This document shows positions 1 through 6,853 of a DNA stretch of 21,605 bases, one piece after another. Under the pieces are notes generated by a model. It was not told the DNA's origin. It saw only the letters and a program-made list of their open reading frames with translations, and did not search any database. Numbering within the stretch: position 1 is the first letter of the stretch; each line of letters begins with the position of its first letter. Source of the stretch: an uncultured Verrucomicrobia subdivision 3 bacterium (GTDB lineage Bacteria > Verrucomicrobiota > Verrucomicrobiae > Limisphaerales > UBA11358). The stretch lies in the NCBI GenBank assembly GCA_903847285.1, contig CAINDH010000106.1:1-21605 (forward strand), given 5' to 3'. Made by a program: the position numbers and the translations under genes.

Positions 1-687
1 GAAATTTACCGGCTCATGCGCGAGCTAGCGGATGGCGGCGGCGTGATTCTCATGATCAGCAGCGACATGGAGGAAGTCCTTAACGTCAGCGACCGCGTGG
101 CCGTGATGCACGAGGGCAAGATCACCGGTATTCTCGAACGCGCGGATTGCAACGAGGAAAACGTCATGAATCTCGCCGTCGGCAAACATATTGAGCAAGC
201 AAAAGAATCAATTGGAAAAGCCGAAGTCAGACATGAAAAAAATATGATTCAAGACCCTCCTAATAACTACGCTAGCTTTGGACCGAGATCCGCTGCCTTT
301 CTGATTGACGTGGTTATACAAGTCATCCTGTCTGTCATTGTTGTGTTTTTTTTAAATTTGCAGCTTTTGATGAACACACCAGATTCCCAAGAGAGCGCAC
401 AAATGATCATGATATTTAGAGTGGGAACACGTTGCGTGCTTGGATGGATCTATTTCGCTGCAATGGAAAGTTCGCCGCTTCAAGGCACGATTGGGAAGAT
501 GGCTCTTGGAATTAAGGTCACAAGTTTGACTGGTCAAAGGATTAGTTTTGGCAGAGCCACAGGTCGATGGTTTGGAAAGTGGGTTTCATCTTTGGTTTTA
601 TGTGTAGGTTGGTTGATGGCTGCCTTTACATCTAAAAAGCAAGCTCTCCATGATATTTTAGCTGGAAGTTTGGTTGTTCGGAAATAA
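1..687 (+). CDS. Sugar ABC transporter ATP-binding protein (RbsA-type, C-terminal end) fused to an RDD membrane domain; 5' partial
   Basis: The frame is open from the window edge, so the N-terminus is missing. Bases 1-190 encode the end of a ribose/xylose-type importer ATPase: after the lost Walker B region comes EIYRLMRELADGGG, then MISSDMEEVLNVSDR and RVAVMHEGKITG. A Ser stands where a classical H-loop His would be, as is usual in the second nucleotide-binding domain of two-domain RbsA proteins. Such proteins normally stop shortly after a segment like NLAVGK. Here the frame continues through a charged linker (about 190-270) into an RDD domain (270-684), with RSAAFLID at its first helix, GKMALGIKV, and the closing KKQALHDILAG. 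Three hydrophobic helices are visible. The ATPase would energise sugar import; what a membrane RDD tail adds is unknown. The tail is about 43% GC (hand count 241-660) against about 58% for bases 1-180. The permease gene follows 58 nt later. Confidence 0.85.
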   Translation, partial: EIYRLMRELADGGGVILMISSDMEEVLNVSDRVAVMHEGKITGILERADCNEENVMNLAVGKHIEQAKESIGKAEVRHEKNMIQDPPNNYASFGPRSAAFLIDVVIQVILSVIVVFFLNLQLLMNTPDSQESAQMIMIFRVGTRCVLGWIYFAAMESSPLQGTIGKMALGIKVTSLTGQRISFGRATGRWFGKWVSSLVLCVGWLMAAFTSKKQALHDILAGSLVVRK

Positions 688-701
688 CTCAATAAACCCA
701 A

Positions 702-732
702 AAAACATCGTCGAATACATTTTCGATGTTTT
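702..732. repeat. Inverted repeat between the ATPase-RDD gene and the permease gene
   Basis: AAAACATCG (702-710) is exactly complementary to CGATGTTTT (724-732) around a 13-nt spacer. It lies in the 58-nt gap just before the permease start. The 9-bp stem is AT-rich and has no following T-run beyond its own end, so it could be a weak terminator, an mRNA processing or stability hairpin within the operon, or an operator. Confidence 0.45.
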
Positions 733-745
733 GAATTAAGTAGAA

Positions 746-1771
746 ATGAAAAAAGAAATTGGCATCTCGGTTCTGTTGTTTGTCCTGTGCGCGGTGACTT
801 CGATTATGAACCCGAAGTTCCTGTCGCCGGTGAACTTGGTGAACACGGCGAACCTCATCGGGCTTTACGGCGTGTTCAGCCTCGGCCTCGGCCTCGTCAT
901 CATTACCGGCGGCATAGATTTGTCGGTCGGCTCGATGTGTGCGCTGACCGGCGTGATTCTGGCGATGGGATTGACGGAATGGCATTGGTCGTGGCCGGTG
1001 GCGACGCTCGTGGTGCTGGGCATTTCCGGTTTGCTCGGTTTCGCGCATGGCGCGCTCATCACCCGCGGCAAACTCCAGCCGTTTATCGTCACGCTCTGCG
1101 GTTTGCTATTGTATCGCGGCATCGCGCGGTTTATCGCCGGGGACAGCACCAAGGGTTTTTCCGGCGCAGAGGGCATTGAGCTATTACGCTATCTGGCGAG
1201 TGGAAGATTTCCACCACCACCGCCGATACCATTGGATAATATGCCGCCAATTCACCCTTGGTGGAGTTCAAGCATCGGTGTGCCTATGCCGTTCTTAATC
1301 CTTGTAGTCATAGCGATTGTCATGTGGTTTGTGCTGCATCGCTCGATTTATGGTCGCTATCTGTTGGCCGTGGGCCGCAACGAACAGGCGGCGCGATTCT
1401 CCGGTATCAACACGCAACTGGTAATCGCGAGCGCCTACGTCATCGCGGGATTGCTCACGGGAATTTCGGGAATCATGATCGCGTTCTACACGAACTCCGT
1501 CGGGCCTTCGAACCACGGCAATTTTTACGAACTCTACGGCATCGCAGCGGCGGTGCTGGGCGGCTGCAGTCTGCGTGGCGGCGAAGGTTCAGTTGTCGGC
1601 ATTGTCATCGGCACGGCGCTGCTGCTGGTGCTGCAAAATCTCGTGAACCTATTGGGCATTCCTAGTTCGCTCAACTTCGCCGTGATGGGCGCAGTGGTGT
1701 TGTTTGGCGTGCTGGCGGATCAGTTGTTCAAGAATCGTTCGGCCAGGAAAAATGTCGCCGTAGCAAAATGA
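746..1771 (+). CDS. Sugar ABC transporter permease, RbsC-like (BPD_transp_2 family)
   Basis: This is an inner-membrane permease of 341 residues, the normal size for RbsC-type proteins. Family hallmarks are GLGLVIITGGIDLSVGSM near residues 48-65, the cytoplasmic segment GRYLLAVGRNEQAARFSGI, and AAVLGGCSLRGGEGSVVG near the C-terminus. It should form the channel for the adjacent ATPase and import a monosaccharide or small glycoside; no substrate-binding protein is in the window. The start is fixed by an in-frame TAA at 737-739. An oddity is a long non-cytoplasmic loop around residues 150-180 with five prolines in a row (RFPPPPPIPLDNMPP), about 20 residues longer than I expect in this family. The stop overlaps the ATG of the next gene by 4 nt (ATGA), which indicates translational coupling to an alpha-galactosidase. 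Confidence 0.92.
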   Translation: MKKEIGISVLLFVLCAVTSIMNPKFLSPVNLVNTANLIGLYGVFSLGLGLVIITGGIDLSVGSMCALTGVILAMGLTEWHWSWPVATLVVLGISGLLGFAHGALITRGKLQPFIVTLCGLLLYRGIARFIAGDSTKGFSGAEGIELLRYLASGRFPPPPPIPLDNMPPIHPWWSSSIGVPMPFLILVVIAIVMWFVLHRSIYGRYLLAVGRNEQAARFSGINTQLVIASAYVIAGLLTGISGIMIAFYTNSVGPSNHGNFYELYGIAAAVLGGCSLRGGEGSVVGIVIGTALLLVLQNLVNLLGIPSSLNFAVMGAVVLFGVLADQLFKNRSARKNVAVAK

Positions 1772-3198
1772 AAAAACATTTTGCGTCCGTCGCTCTGTTA
1801 CTTTCCAGCGTTGTCTTTTCGCTGGCAGTTGAAATCTCGTCGCCCAACACCAATCTTACTGAAATTGAGCAGCAGATTGTTGCGGCGGCGAGGGTGAAAT
1901 CTTCCTTTACCTTCGCGCACACCGGCAAACTTGCGGCAACGCCACCAATGGGCTGGAATAGTTATGATGCTTTTGGCGATTCCGTGACCGAAGACGAGAC
2001 GCTCGCCAACGCCGCATGGATGAAAGAGCATTTGCTTGCTATCGGCTGGGACACGGTCGTTGTCGATTTTCGCTGGTATGACCCACAGCCGACGGGCGAT
2101 GACCGTTTGCTGAACAAGACGCGGGTGAGGGCGGCTCTTACGGCGGATGAATTCAGCCGCCTACTTCCGTCGACGAATCGTTTTCCTTCCGCGACGAACG
2201 GCATCGGATTCAAGCCGCTGGCTGACAAACTGCACGCGATGGGATTGAAATTTGGCATCCACGTCATGCGCGGTATACCACGCCAGGCGGTGCTCACCAA
2301 TTCACCCATACTCGGCGGAAAGTTTTCTGCCGGTGATGCTGGCGATGCGAACGACAAATGCACCTGGTGTCCAGATATGTTTGGCGTCCGCGACAACGCC
2401 GCCGGTCAAGTGTGGTATGATTCCTGTGCGAAACTTTGGGCTTCCTGGGACGTGGACTACATCAAGGTGGATGATTTATCCGAGCCGTATCACACGAGTG
2501 AAATCGAGCAGTTGCGCCGCGCGCTGGACAAGCATGGTAAGAAAATTGTTTTCAGCACCTCGCCCGGCCCGACGACCACCAGCCACGCCGGTCACATCGC
2601 TGCGCACGCTAATCTCTGGCGCATTTCTGGTGATTTTTGGGATCGCTGGCAGAAGTTAAACGAACAATTTGATTTGCTAGCGCAGTGGCAGGGGGCTGGC
2701 GGGGCAGGGCATTGGCCGGATGCTGACATGATCCCGATTGGCAAAATCGCTCTCCGTTCTAAGCTCGGCGGCAATCCGCATTGGACTCATTTCACACGCG
2801 ACGAACAGCGCACGCTGATATCGCTTTGGTCGCTGGCACCATCGCCGTTGATGCTGGGAATGAATTTGCCGGATAATGACGCGTGGACCACCGCACTATT
2901 GACGAATCCCGAGGTCATAGCCGTGAACCAAGATGCGTTGGGGAAGCCGGCGCTGCGGAAATTCAGAGCCGGCCAAGGGGCCGAAGTGTGGACGCGTGAA
3001 TTAACCGGCGGTGCGCACGCAGTGGGCTTCTTCAATCGGACCGGTCAAGCGGCGACAACCGATTTTGAATGGATCAAAAATGGTTTTTGCGCAATGCCCA
3101 AAGTTCGCAACCTCTGGCTGCGGAAAGATTTGCCCACGTCCGAAAAATTCTCCGCCGAAATCCCGCCGCACAGCAGCGTGCTGCTGCGAGTAGAATGA
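1768..3198 (+). CDS. Exported alpha-galactosidase, glycoside hydrolase family 27
   Basis: The 476-residue enzyme begins with a Sec-type signal peptide (KK, then a hydrophobic stretch to about residue 20; no lipobox Cys), so it acts in the periplasm or outside the cell. The GH27 barrel starts at LAATPPMGWNSYDAFG. The probable nucleophile is Asp235 in DYIKVDD and the acid/base Asp289 in LWRISGDFWDRW. GHWPDADMIPIG and the late ALGKPA segment also match the family, and a small C-terminal beta domain follows from about residue 390. GH27 enzymes release terminal alpha-galactose from oligosaccharides or polysaccharides by a retaining mechanism; alpha-N-acetylgalactosaminidase or isomalto-dextranase activity cannot be excluded. 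Its ATG overlaps the permease stop, so it is probably made together with the importer, which suggests that the released sugar is what is imported. Confidence 0.93.
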   Translation: MKKHFASVALLLSSVVFSLAVEISSPNTNLTEIEQQIVAAARVKSSFTFAHTGKLAATPPMGWNSYDAFGDSVTEDETLANAAWMKEHLLAIGWDTVVVDFRWYDPQPTGDDRLLNKTRVRAALTADEFSRLLPSTNRFPSATNGIGFKPLADKLHAMGLKFGIHVMRGIPRQAVLTNSPILGGKFSAGDAGDANDKCTWCPDMFGVRDNAAGQVWYDSCAKLWASWDVDYIKVDDLSEPYHTSEIEQLRRALDKHGKKIVFSTSPGPTTTSHAGHIAAHANLWRISGDFWDRWQKLNEQFDLLAQWQGAGGAGHWPDADMIPIGKIALRSKLGGNPHWTHFTRDEQRTLISLWSLAPSPLMLGMNLPDNDAWTTALLTNPEVIAVNQDALGKPALRKFRAGQGAEVWTRELTGGAHAVGFFNRTGQAATTDFEWIKNGFCAMPKVRNLWLRKDLPTSEKFSAEIPPHSSVLLRVE

Positions 3199-3269
3199 CG
3201 AAGATTCAGCTCGGCTAAAATTTTTCTTTGCCTGCCCATGTCTTTGCTGTGAAATAGCGACCATAATTT

Positions 3270-3653
3270 ATGAGCAACGTTCCTTCCGATCTCAAATACG
3301 CCAAGTCACACGAATGGGTGCGCGTCAGCGGCGAAGCCGCGACCGTCGGCATCACTGACCACGCGCAGGCTGAACTCACCGACATCGTGTTCGTGGAACT
3401 GCCCGCCGTGGGTCGCCAGGTCAAGGCCGGCGAAGCTTGCGCCGTGGTGGAATCCGTCAAGACCGCGAGCGACATCTATTCGCCCGTGAGCGGTGAAATC
3501 ACTGCCATCAACGCCGCCGCTGCCGACAATCCCGCGCTCGTCAACTCTGCCCCCGATGGTGATGGCTGGTTTTTCAAAATCAAGTTGAGCAATCCCTCTG
3601 AAGTGAATGCGTTGCTTTCGCCGGAGGATTACAAGAAGCAGATTGGTGGGTGA
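3270..3653 (+). CDS. gcvH: Glycine cleavage system H protein (lipoyl carrier)
   Basis: A 127-residue protein, the usual length for H protein. It shuttles the aminomethyl group between the P and T proteins on a lipoyl arm. [10 protein letters not shown] and [20 protein letters not shown] are family signatures, and the lipoylated Lys is Lys64 in [35 protein letters not shown] matches the conserved C-terminal part. gcvT and gcvP are absent from the window, while lipA lies 0.8 kb downstream. There is no Shine-Dalgarno sequence; the start follows ATAATTT directly. The gene is 71 nt after the alpha-galactosidase gene and is probably a separate unit, although I see no clear terminator between them. 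Confidence 0.96.
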   Translation: MSNVPSDLKYAKSHEWVRVSGEAATVGITDHAQAELTDIVFVELPAVGRQVKAGEACAVVESVKTASDIYSPVSGEITAINAAAADNPALVNSAPDGDGWFFKIKLSNPSEVNALLSPEDYKKQIGG

Positions 3654-3796
3654 AAAACTCGTAAATGGGACTTACTTTAATTCGCGGAAGTCTGTAATTT
3701 TCCCATGAGATTTGAGGCTGGTCACCTTGGCTCCGACAAATCATTTTTCGTTGCTCTTACTCGACGAGCGCCGCGTTTGATGCTAATTTTCCCGCG

Positions 3797-4153
3797 ATGT
3801 TTCGGCTGGCCAAACCTCAATTGTTTTCGATGTTGCGCTATCTCCTATGGATGGCGTTGTTGCTATTGATCATCTGCTTTGCACCGCACGCCGATGAAAA
3901 CGGCCGCAAGGCGTTTCACGAACTGGTGATGTCGTCGTCCTGGGGAACTTTAGCCGAATGGCCGGCGGCTTGGGCTAGTTTGATTGTCATCCTGCTCGGC
4001 TGCTGTGTGTATTTCATCATCCGCAGCGTGGATGAATTGCTGCCGATGATCCGGCGCGAACATTTCACCGCCGAAGTGTTTTTTGCCCTGATGATTTTAC
4101 CGGTTCTGCTGCTCATGGCCGGAGCTTATCTGCTGACGAAGGCATTGCTTTGA
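3797..4153 (+). CDS. Small hypothetical three-helix membrane protein
   Basis: I do not recognise this 118-residue protein. It has three hydrophobic segments: LLWMALLLLIICF (about residues 17-29), a central one ending in VILLGCCVYFII (about 57-74), and VFFALMILPVLLLMAGAYLL (about 94-113). The loops carry mixed charge (HADENGRKAFHELV and RSVDELLPMIRREHF). It is followed 3 nt later by a glutaredoxin gene, so the two are very likely co-transcribed. The reading frame has the same base composition as its neighbours. No function is assigned. Confidence 0.75.
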   Translation: MFRLAKPQLFSMLRYLLWMALLLLIICFAPHADENGRKAFHELVMSSSWGTLAEWPAAWASLIVILLGCCVYFIIRSVDELLPMIRREHFTAEVFFALMILPVLLLMAGAYLLTKALL

Positions 4154-4156
4154 TTT

Positions 4157-4405
4157 ATGGCTCGACTCTTCATCAAACCCTATTGTGGTTGGTGTCACAA
4201 AGCTATCCGTTGGCTGGACGAACAGGGCATCCGATATGAGAAGATTGACGTGATTGTGGATGCAGCGGCGTTTGCCGAAATGGTTCGTCTTTCCGGCCAG
4301 GAATGTGCCCCGGTGCTGGAAGTGAACGGCAAAGTGCTGGCGGATTTTGGCCCGGAAGAATTGCCTAAATTCTGGGACGGATTGGCCACAGATGGGCACA
4401 GATGA
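4157..4405 (+). CDS. Glutaredoxin-like thioredoxin-fold protein (CGWC active site)
   Basis: An 82-residue protein with the glutaredoxin fold. The beta strand LFIKPYCGWCHKAIRWL carries the redox pair Cys10 and Cys13, and YEKIDVI is the second strand. APVLEVNGKVLADF corresponds to the conserved TVPxxxxxG region, here with Cys-Ala-Pro where Thr/Ser-x-Pro is common. Glutaredoxins reduce disulfides or glutathione mixed disulfides in the cytoplasm. The CGWC motif differs from the classical CPYC, so it may be a NrdH- or mycoredoxin-like variant. The gene begins 3 nt after the membrane protein gene, directly after TGATTT and without an SD sequence. Its last codons (ATDGHR) lie in a tandem CACAGATG repeat, so the C-terminus may have been altered by a repeat element. 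Confidence 0.85.
   Translation: MARLFIKPYCGWCHKAIRWLDEQGIRYEKIDVIVDAAAFAEMVRLSGQECAPVLEVNGKVLADFGPEELPKFWDGLATDGHR
4387..4404 (+). repeat. Tandem CACAGATG repeat at the end of the glutaredoxin gene
   Basis: CACAGATG occurs twice with a 2-nt spacer (4387-4394 and 4397-4404), followed by AAACAC. The copies supply the last codons and stop of the glutaredoxin gene. I saw no other copy in this window. It resembles short dispersed intergenic repeats of some bacterial genomes, but that is inference. Confidence 0.5.
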
Positions 4406-4439
4406 AACACAAATTAAAATTTTCCCCCGAGATGTGTTT
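4405..4439. repeat. Inverted repeat after the glutaredoxin gene, possible weak terminator
   Basis: AAACACA (4405-4411) pairs with TGTGTTT (4433-4439), and the loop contains the self-complementary AAAATTTT. A short T-run closes the right arm. It lies in the 59-nt gap before lipA and could act as a weak terminator in either direction, but the stem is short and AT-rich. Confidence 0.3.
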
Positions 4440-4464
4440 TAACTGTGGCTAGAAAATAATTGCA

Positions 4465-5349
4465 ATGACGACGACTGAATTGAAACCCCGCCCGCGTTTG
4501 CCGGAATGGCTGCGGCTGAAGCTGCCCACATCTAGCGCGTTCACGCAGACGCGCGCGCTGCTGGACGAACTCAAGCTGCACACGGTCTGCGAAAGCGCCA
4601 AATGCCCGAACCATTGGGAATGTTGGAGCAAAGGCACCGCGACGTTCATGATCGCGGGCGACCGTTGCACGCGTGCATGCGGCTTCTGCGCCGTCAGCAC
4701 GGCCAAGCCGCTCGCGCTAGAAATGGACGAGCCGCTCCGCGTGGCCGAAGCGACGCGGCGGATGAAATTGAAGCACGTCGTCATTACCGCAGTGGCGCGC
4801 GATGATTTGAAAGACGGTGGCGCAGAACATTTCCGCCAGACGATTGACAAGGTTCGCGAATTGAATCCGGGCATTGTCATCGAAGTGCTTGTCCCCGATT
4901 TTTTGGACAACGAGGCGTGCATTGAACTGGTGCTCGCAGCCAACCCGCATATCTATAATCACAACTTGGAAACGGTCCGACGCCTCACGCCGAGTGTGCG
5001 GCACCGCGCGACTTATGACCGTTCGTTGAGTGTGCTGAAAAAAGCGAAGGCCATGCGCGGCGAGAAGATTCACACGAAGTCTGGCATCATGCTCGGCCTC
5101 GGCGAGCGCGAGGAAGAAGTTTTGCAAGCGATGCAAGATTTGCGCGCTTCCAACTGCGACATCCTTACGCTTGGCCAGTATTTGCAACCGTCCTTGAAGC
5201 ACCTGCCGGTAATTGAGTTCGTCACGCCGGAAAAATTTGCGGAATACAAAAAGCACGGAGAGGCGATGGGATTCGTCCATGTCGCCAGCGGGCCAATGGT
5301 GCGCAGCTCTTATCACGCGGACGAATTTTCACTGCCAGTCGCAAGCTGA
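4465..5349 (+). CDS. lipA: Lipoyl synthase (radical SAM)
   Basis: A 294-residue radical SAM enzyme that inserts two sulfur atoms into octanoyl groups on carrier proteins such as GcvH and the E2 subunits of 2-oxoacid dehydrogenases. Both iron-sulfur sites are visible: the auxiliary cluster cysteines Cys42, Cys47 and Cys53 in CESAKCPNHWEC, and the SAM-cluster cysteines Cys68, Cys72 and Cys75 in CTRACGFC. The C-terminal RSSY (280-283) supplies the conserved serine ligand of the auxiliary cluster. VITAVARDDLKDGGA and KSGIMLGLGE are further family motifs. The start has no SD sequence (ATAATTGCAATG). lipB or lplA is not in the window. The gene converges with the minus-strand gene at 5390, with only 40 nt between them and no clear terminator. 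Confidence 0.97.
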   Translation: MTTTELKPRPRLPEWLRLKLPTSSAFTQTRALLDELKLHTVCESAKCPNHWECWSKGTATFMIAGDRCTRACGFCAVSTAKPLALEMDEPLRVAEATRRMKLKHVVITAVARDDLKDGGAEHFRQTIDKVRELNPGIVIEVLVPDFLDNEACIELVLAANPHIYNHNLETVRRLTPSVRHRATYDRSLSVLKKAKAMRGEKIHTKSGIMLGLGEREEEVLQAMQDLRASNCDILTLGQYLQPSLKHLPVIEFVTPEKFAEYKKHGEAMGFVHVASGPMVRSSYHADEFSLPVAS

Positions 5350-5389
5350 ATAAAAATTTATCCGTCGGCACTGCATCACTGACTCACTT

Positions 5390-5998
5390 TCAACGGCGGT
5401 GGTGCAAAAACAGCCAGCCAGCCAATGCGAGGCAGAGGAAGAAAATCAGAAAACAGCCGATGGTGATGAGCGTCATCACAGTCTTCGCCTTGGCGGCGAC
5501 TTCCTCAGATGATTTCTTTTCCGCCGCCGAGTAGCTGGCGAACTGCGTTTTTAGCGCGGCGTGGATGACGGCTTCGTTCTTGAGTTCGAGCGTGAACCAT
5601 TTTTCCTCGGAATTTTTCCACTCTTCCGGCAAGCGGGCGAGCGCGTCGTCATCCGCCAGTTGAAATCCCCAGCGCTGCCAGAAAGGGGAGTGTTCCCTTG
5701 TCCATAGGCGAAAAACACCATGGCTCGCGGAGAGTTTTTGCAGCCGATCCCAAAATAGTTCCCGCGCGGCATCGGCCACGGAAAAATCCGAATAGCCCTC
5801 GCTGTGTAACATCGCGGCGGTGCGGATAATCTGAAAACCGATGGCCCCCACCACTTCGCCGGCGCGCTCAACGACTTGAAATTCTGTGAGACGCGGTTCC
5901 AACGCATCTGCCGGGAGTTGCATCGAAAGCCAGATGGCTTTCAGTGCGGCGAGGTCTTCCACCGTGGCGCGGCGGACGCAGAGGGCATATGGATTCAC
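5390..5998 (-). CDS. GNAT-like acetyltransferase domain with C-terminal membrane anchor
   Basis: The chosen GTG start at 5998 gives MNPYALCVRRATVEDL, which begins as GNAT proteins usually do; a TTG at 6022 would add eight residues. The RRATVEDLAALKAIW helix, the strand VVERAGEVVGAIGFQ and SPFWQRWGFQLAD (like the FYERLGF motif) support the fold. The acetyl-CoA loop (Q/R-x-x-G-x-G/A) is not recognisable: the corresponding stretch reads SVADAARELFWDRL. After about residue 150 comes a hydrophilic Lys/Glu-rich stretch, then one strongly hydrophobic helix (VMTLITIGCFLIFFLCLALAGWLFL), ending in HHRR. This looks like a tail anchor with the GNAT domain in the cytoplasm. Activity and substrate are unknown. 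It is divergent from the nitroreductase gene and convergent with lipA. Confidence 0.75.
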   Translation of the reverse strand: MNPYALCVRRATVEDLAALKAIWLSMQLPADALEPRLTEFQVVERAGEVVGAIGFQIIRTAAMLHSEGYSDFSVADAARELFWDRLQKLSASHGVFRLWTREHSPFWQRWGFQLADDDALARLPEEWKNSEEKWFTLELKNEAVIHAALKTQFASYSAAEKKSSEEVAAKAKTVMTLITIGCFLIFFLCLALAGWLFLHHRR

Positions 5999-6027
5999 GC
6001 CGAAAGTCTGCGGGAAAACCAATGCGG

Positions 6028-6052
6028 GGCGAAGAAAAAATTGCTTTTCGCC
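6028..6052. promoter_or_regulatory. Palindrome between the divergent GNAT and nitroreductase genes
   Basis: GGCGAA (6028-6033) mirrors TTCGCC (6047-6052), and the adjacent A/T pairs extend the symmetry. It sits in the short space between two divergent genes, where a shared operator would be expected. It could equally be a hairpin in either 5' UTR. Confidence 0.3.
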
Positions 6053-6081
6053 GCCGCTGTGTAATTTTCTGCGAATATTCT

Positions 6082-6729
6082 ATGATCAATAAAGCTGAAC
6101 AACTCATTGCCGACCTCAACTGGCGCTATGCCACCAAATTGTTTGACGCCGCTGCGAAAATTCCCACCCACGTCTGGAGCGCGCTGGAAAAATCTTTAGT
6201 GCTGACACCGACTAGCTACGGATTGCAGCCGTATAAATTTTTGGTGGTGCAGGATACCGCCGTTCGCGGCGCATTGTTGCCGCAATCGTGGGGACAAAAG
6301 CAAGTTGTAGATTGCTCGCACTACGTCGTTTTTCTGGCCCGGACAGAGATGAAAGATGCGGACGTGGACAAGCTGATCAATCGGACGATCGAAGTCCGCA
6401 AGTTACCAGCCAATGCTCTCGACGGTTATCGCGGCATGATGTTGGGTGATGTGGTGAACGGCCCACGGGGCAAAGCTGCCCATGAATGGGCAGCTCGCCA
6501 ATGTTGCATTGCTCTCGGCAACGTCATGACTTGCGCGGCCGTGCTCGGCGTGGATGCGTGTCCGATGGAGGGCATCGCGCCGGCTGAATATGACAAGATT
6601 TTGAAACTTGAAGGCAGCGGTTACAAAACCGTCGTGGCTTGCGCATTTGGGTATCGCGCTACGTCGGACAAATACGCGAGCCTTGCCAAGGTGCGCTACG
6701 AAACGAAAGACCTGGTGCAATACATCTGA
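6082..6729 (+). CDS. NAD(P)H-dependent nitroreductase-family oxidoreductase (NfsB-like, FMN)
   Basis: A 215-residue protein beginning MINKAEQLIADLNWRYATKLFD. The open frame extends further upstream to 5944, but that part is Arg-rich and overlaps the divergent gene, so the ATG at 6082 is preferred. It aligns by eye with NfsB along its length: the RYATKLFD N-terminal FMN-binding segment, LVLTPTSYGLQPYKFLVV, VVDCSHYVVFLAR, WAARQCCIALGNVMTCAAVLGVD, and CPMEGIAPAEYD. Members are homodimeric flavoproteins that reduce nitroaromatics, quinones or flavins with NAD(P)H in the cytoplasm. The physiological substrate here is unknown. No SD sequence is evident. Confidence 0.9.
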   Translation: MINKAEQLIADLNWRYATKLFDAAAKIPTHVWSALEKSLVLTPTSYGLQPYKFLVVQDTAVRGALLPQSWGQKQVVDCSHYVVFLARTEMKDADVDKLINRTIEVRKLPANALDGYRGMMLGDVVNGPRGKAAHEWAARQCCIALGNVMTCAAVLGVDACPMEGIAPAEYDKILKLEGSGYKTVVACAFGYRATSDKYASLAKVRYETKDLVQYI

Positions 6730-6817
6730 GTAGGTGAGACGCGGCGGGCAGGGCGGCGGTGAGCATTTTTTCATCGCAACAAGTGTCGGCCTGCGAGCGC
6801 CGTTCAAACCAATTCTC

Positions 6818-6844
6818 TTGCTTCCCCGTGGATTGCGGTAAAAT
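6818..6844 (+). promoter_or_regulatory. Candidate sigma-70 promoter for the class III aminotransferase gene
   Basis: TTGCTT (6818-6823) and TAAAAT (6839-6844, 5 of 6 to consensus) are separated by 15 bp, slightly short. A start about 7 nt downstream would lie almost at the ATG (6854), giving a nearly leaderless mRNA. The gene has no SD sequence, which is compatible. Confidence 0.35.
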
Positions 6845-6853
6845 GCTAGCACC

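Noticed and set aside
3262..3267. CATAAT as -10 box of gcvH
   Set aside because: It ends only 2 nt before the ATG, no -35 box is at the right distance, and a transcript starting from it would lack the start codon.
4717..5316. Minus-strand open frame of 199 codons inside lipA
   Set aside because: Antisense shadow of lipoyl synthase; the composition is typical of reverse-complement reading in GC-rich coding DNA.
5944..6081. Upstream extension of the nitroreductase frame with an earlier ATG at 5944
   Set aside because: The extra 46 residues are Arg-rich, match nothing in the family and overlap the divergent GNAT gene; the ATG at 6082 matches the NfsB N-terminus.
6744..6772. GC-rich stretch followed by a T-run after the nitroreductase gene as a terminator
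   Set aside because: The GC-rich part is a one-sided GGCGG-type run without complementary arms, so no stem forms.
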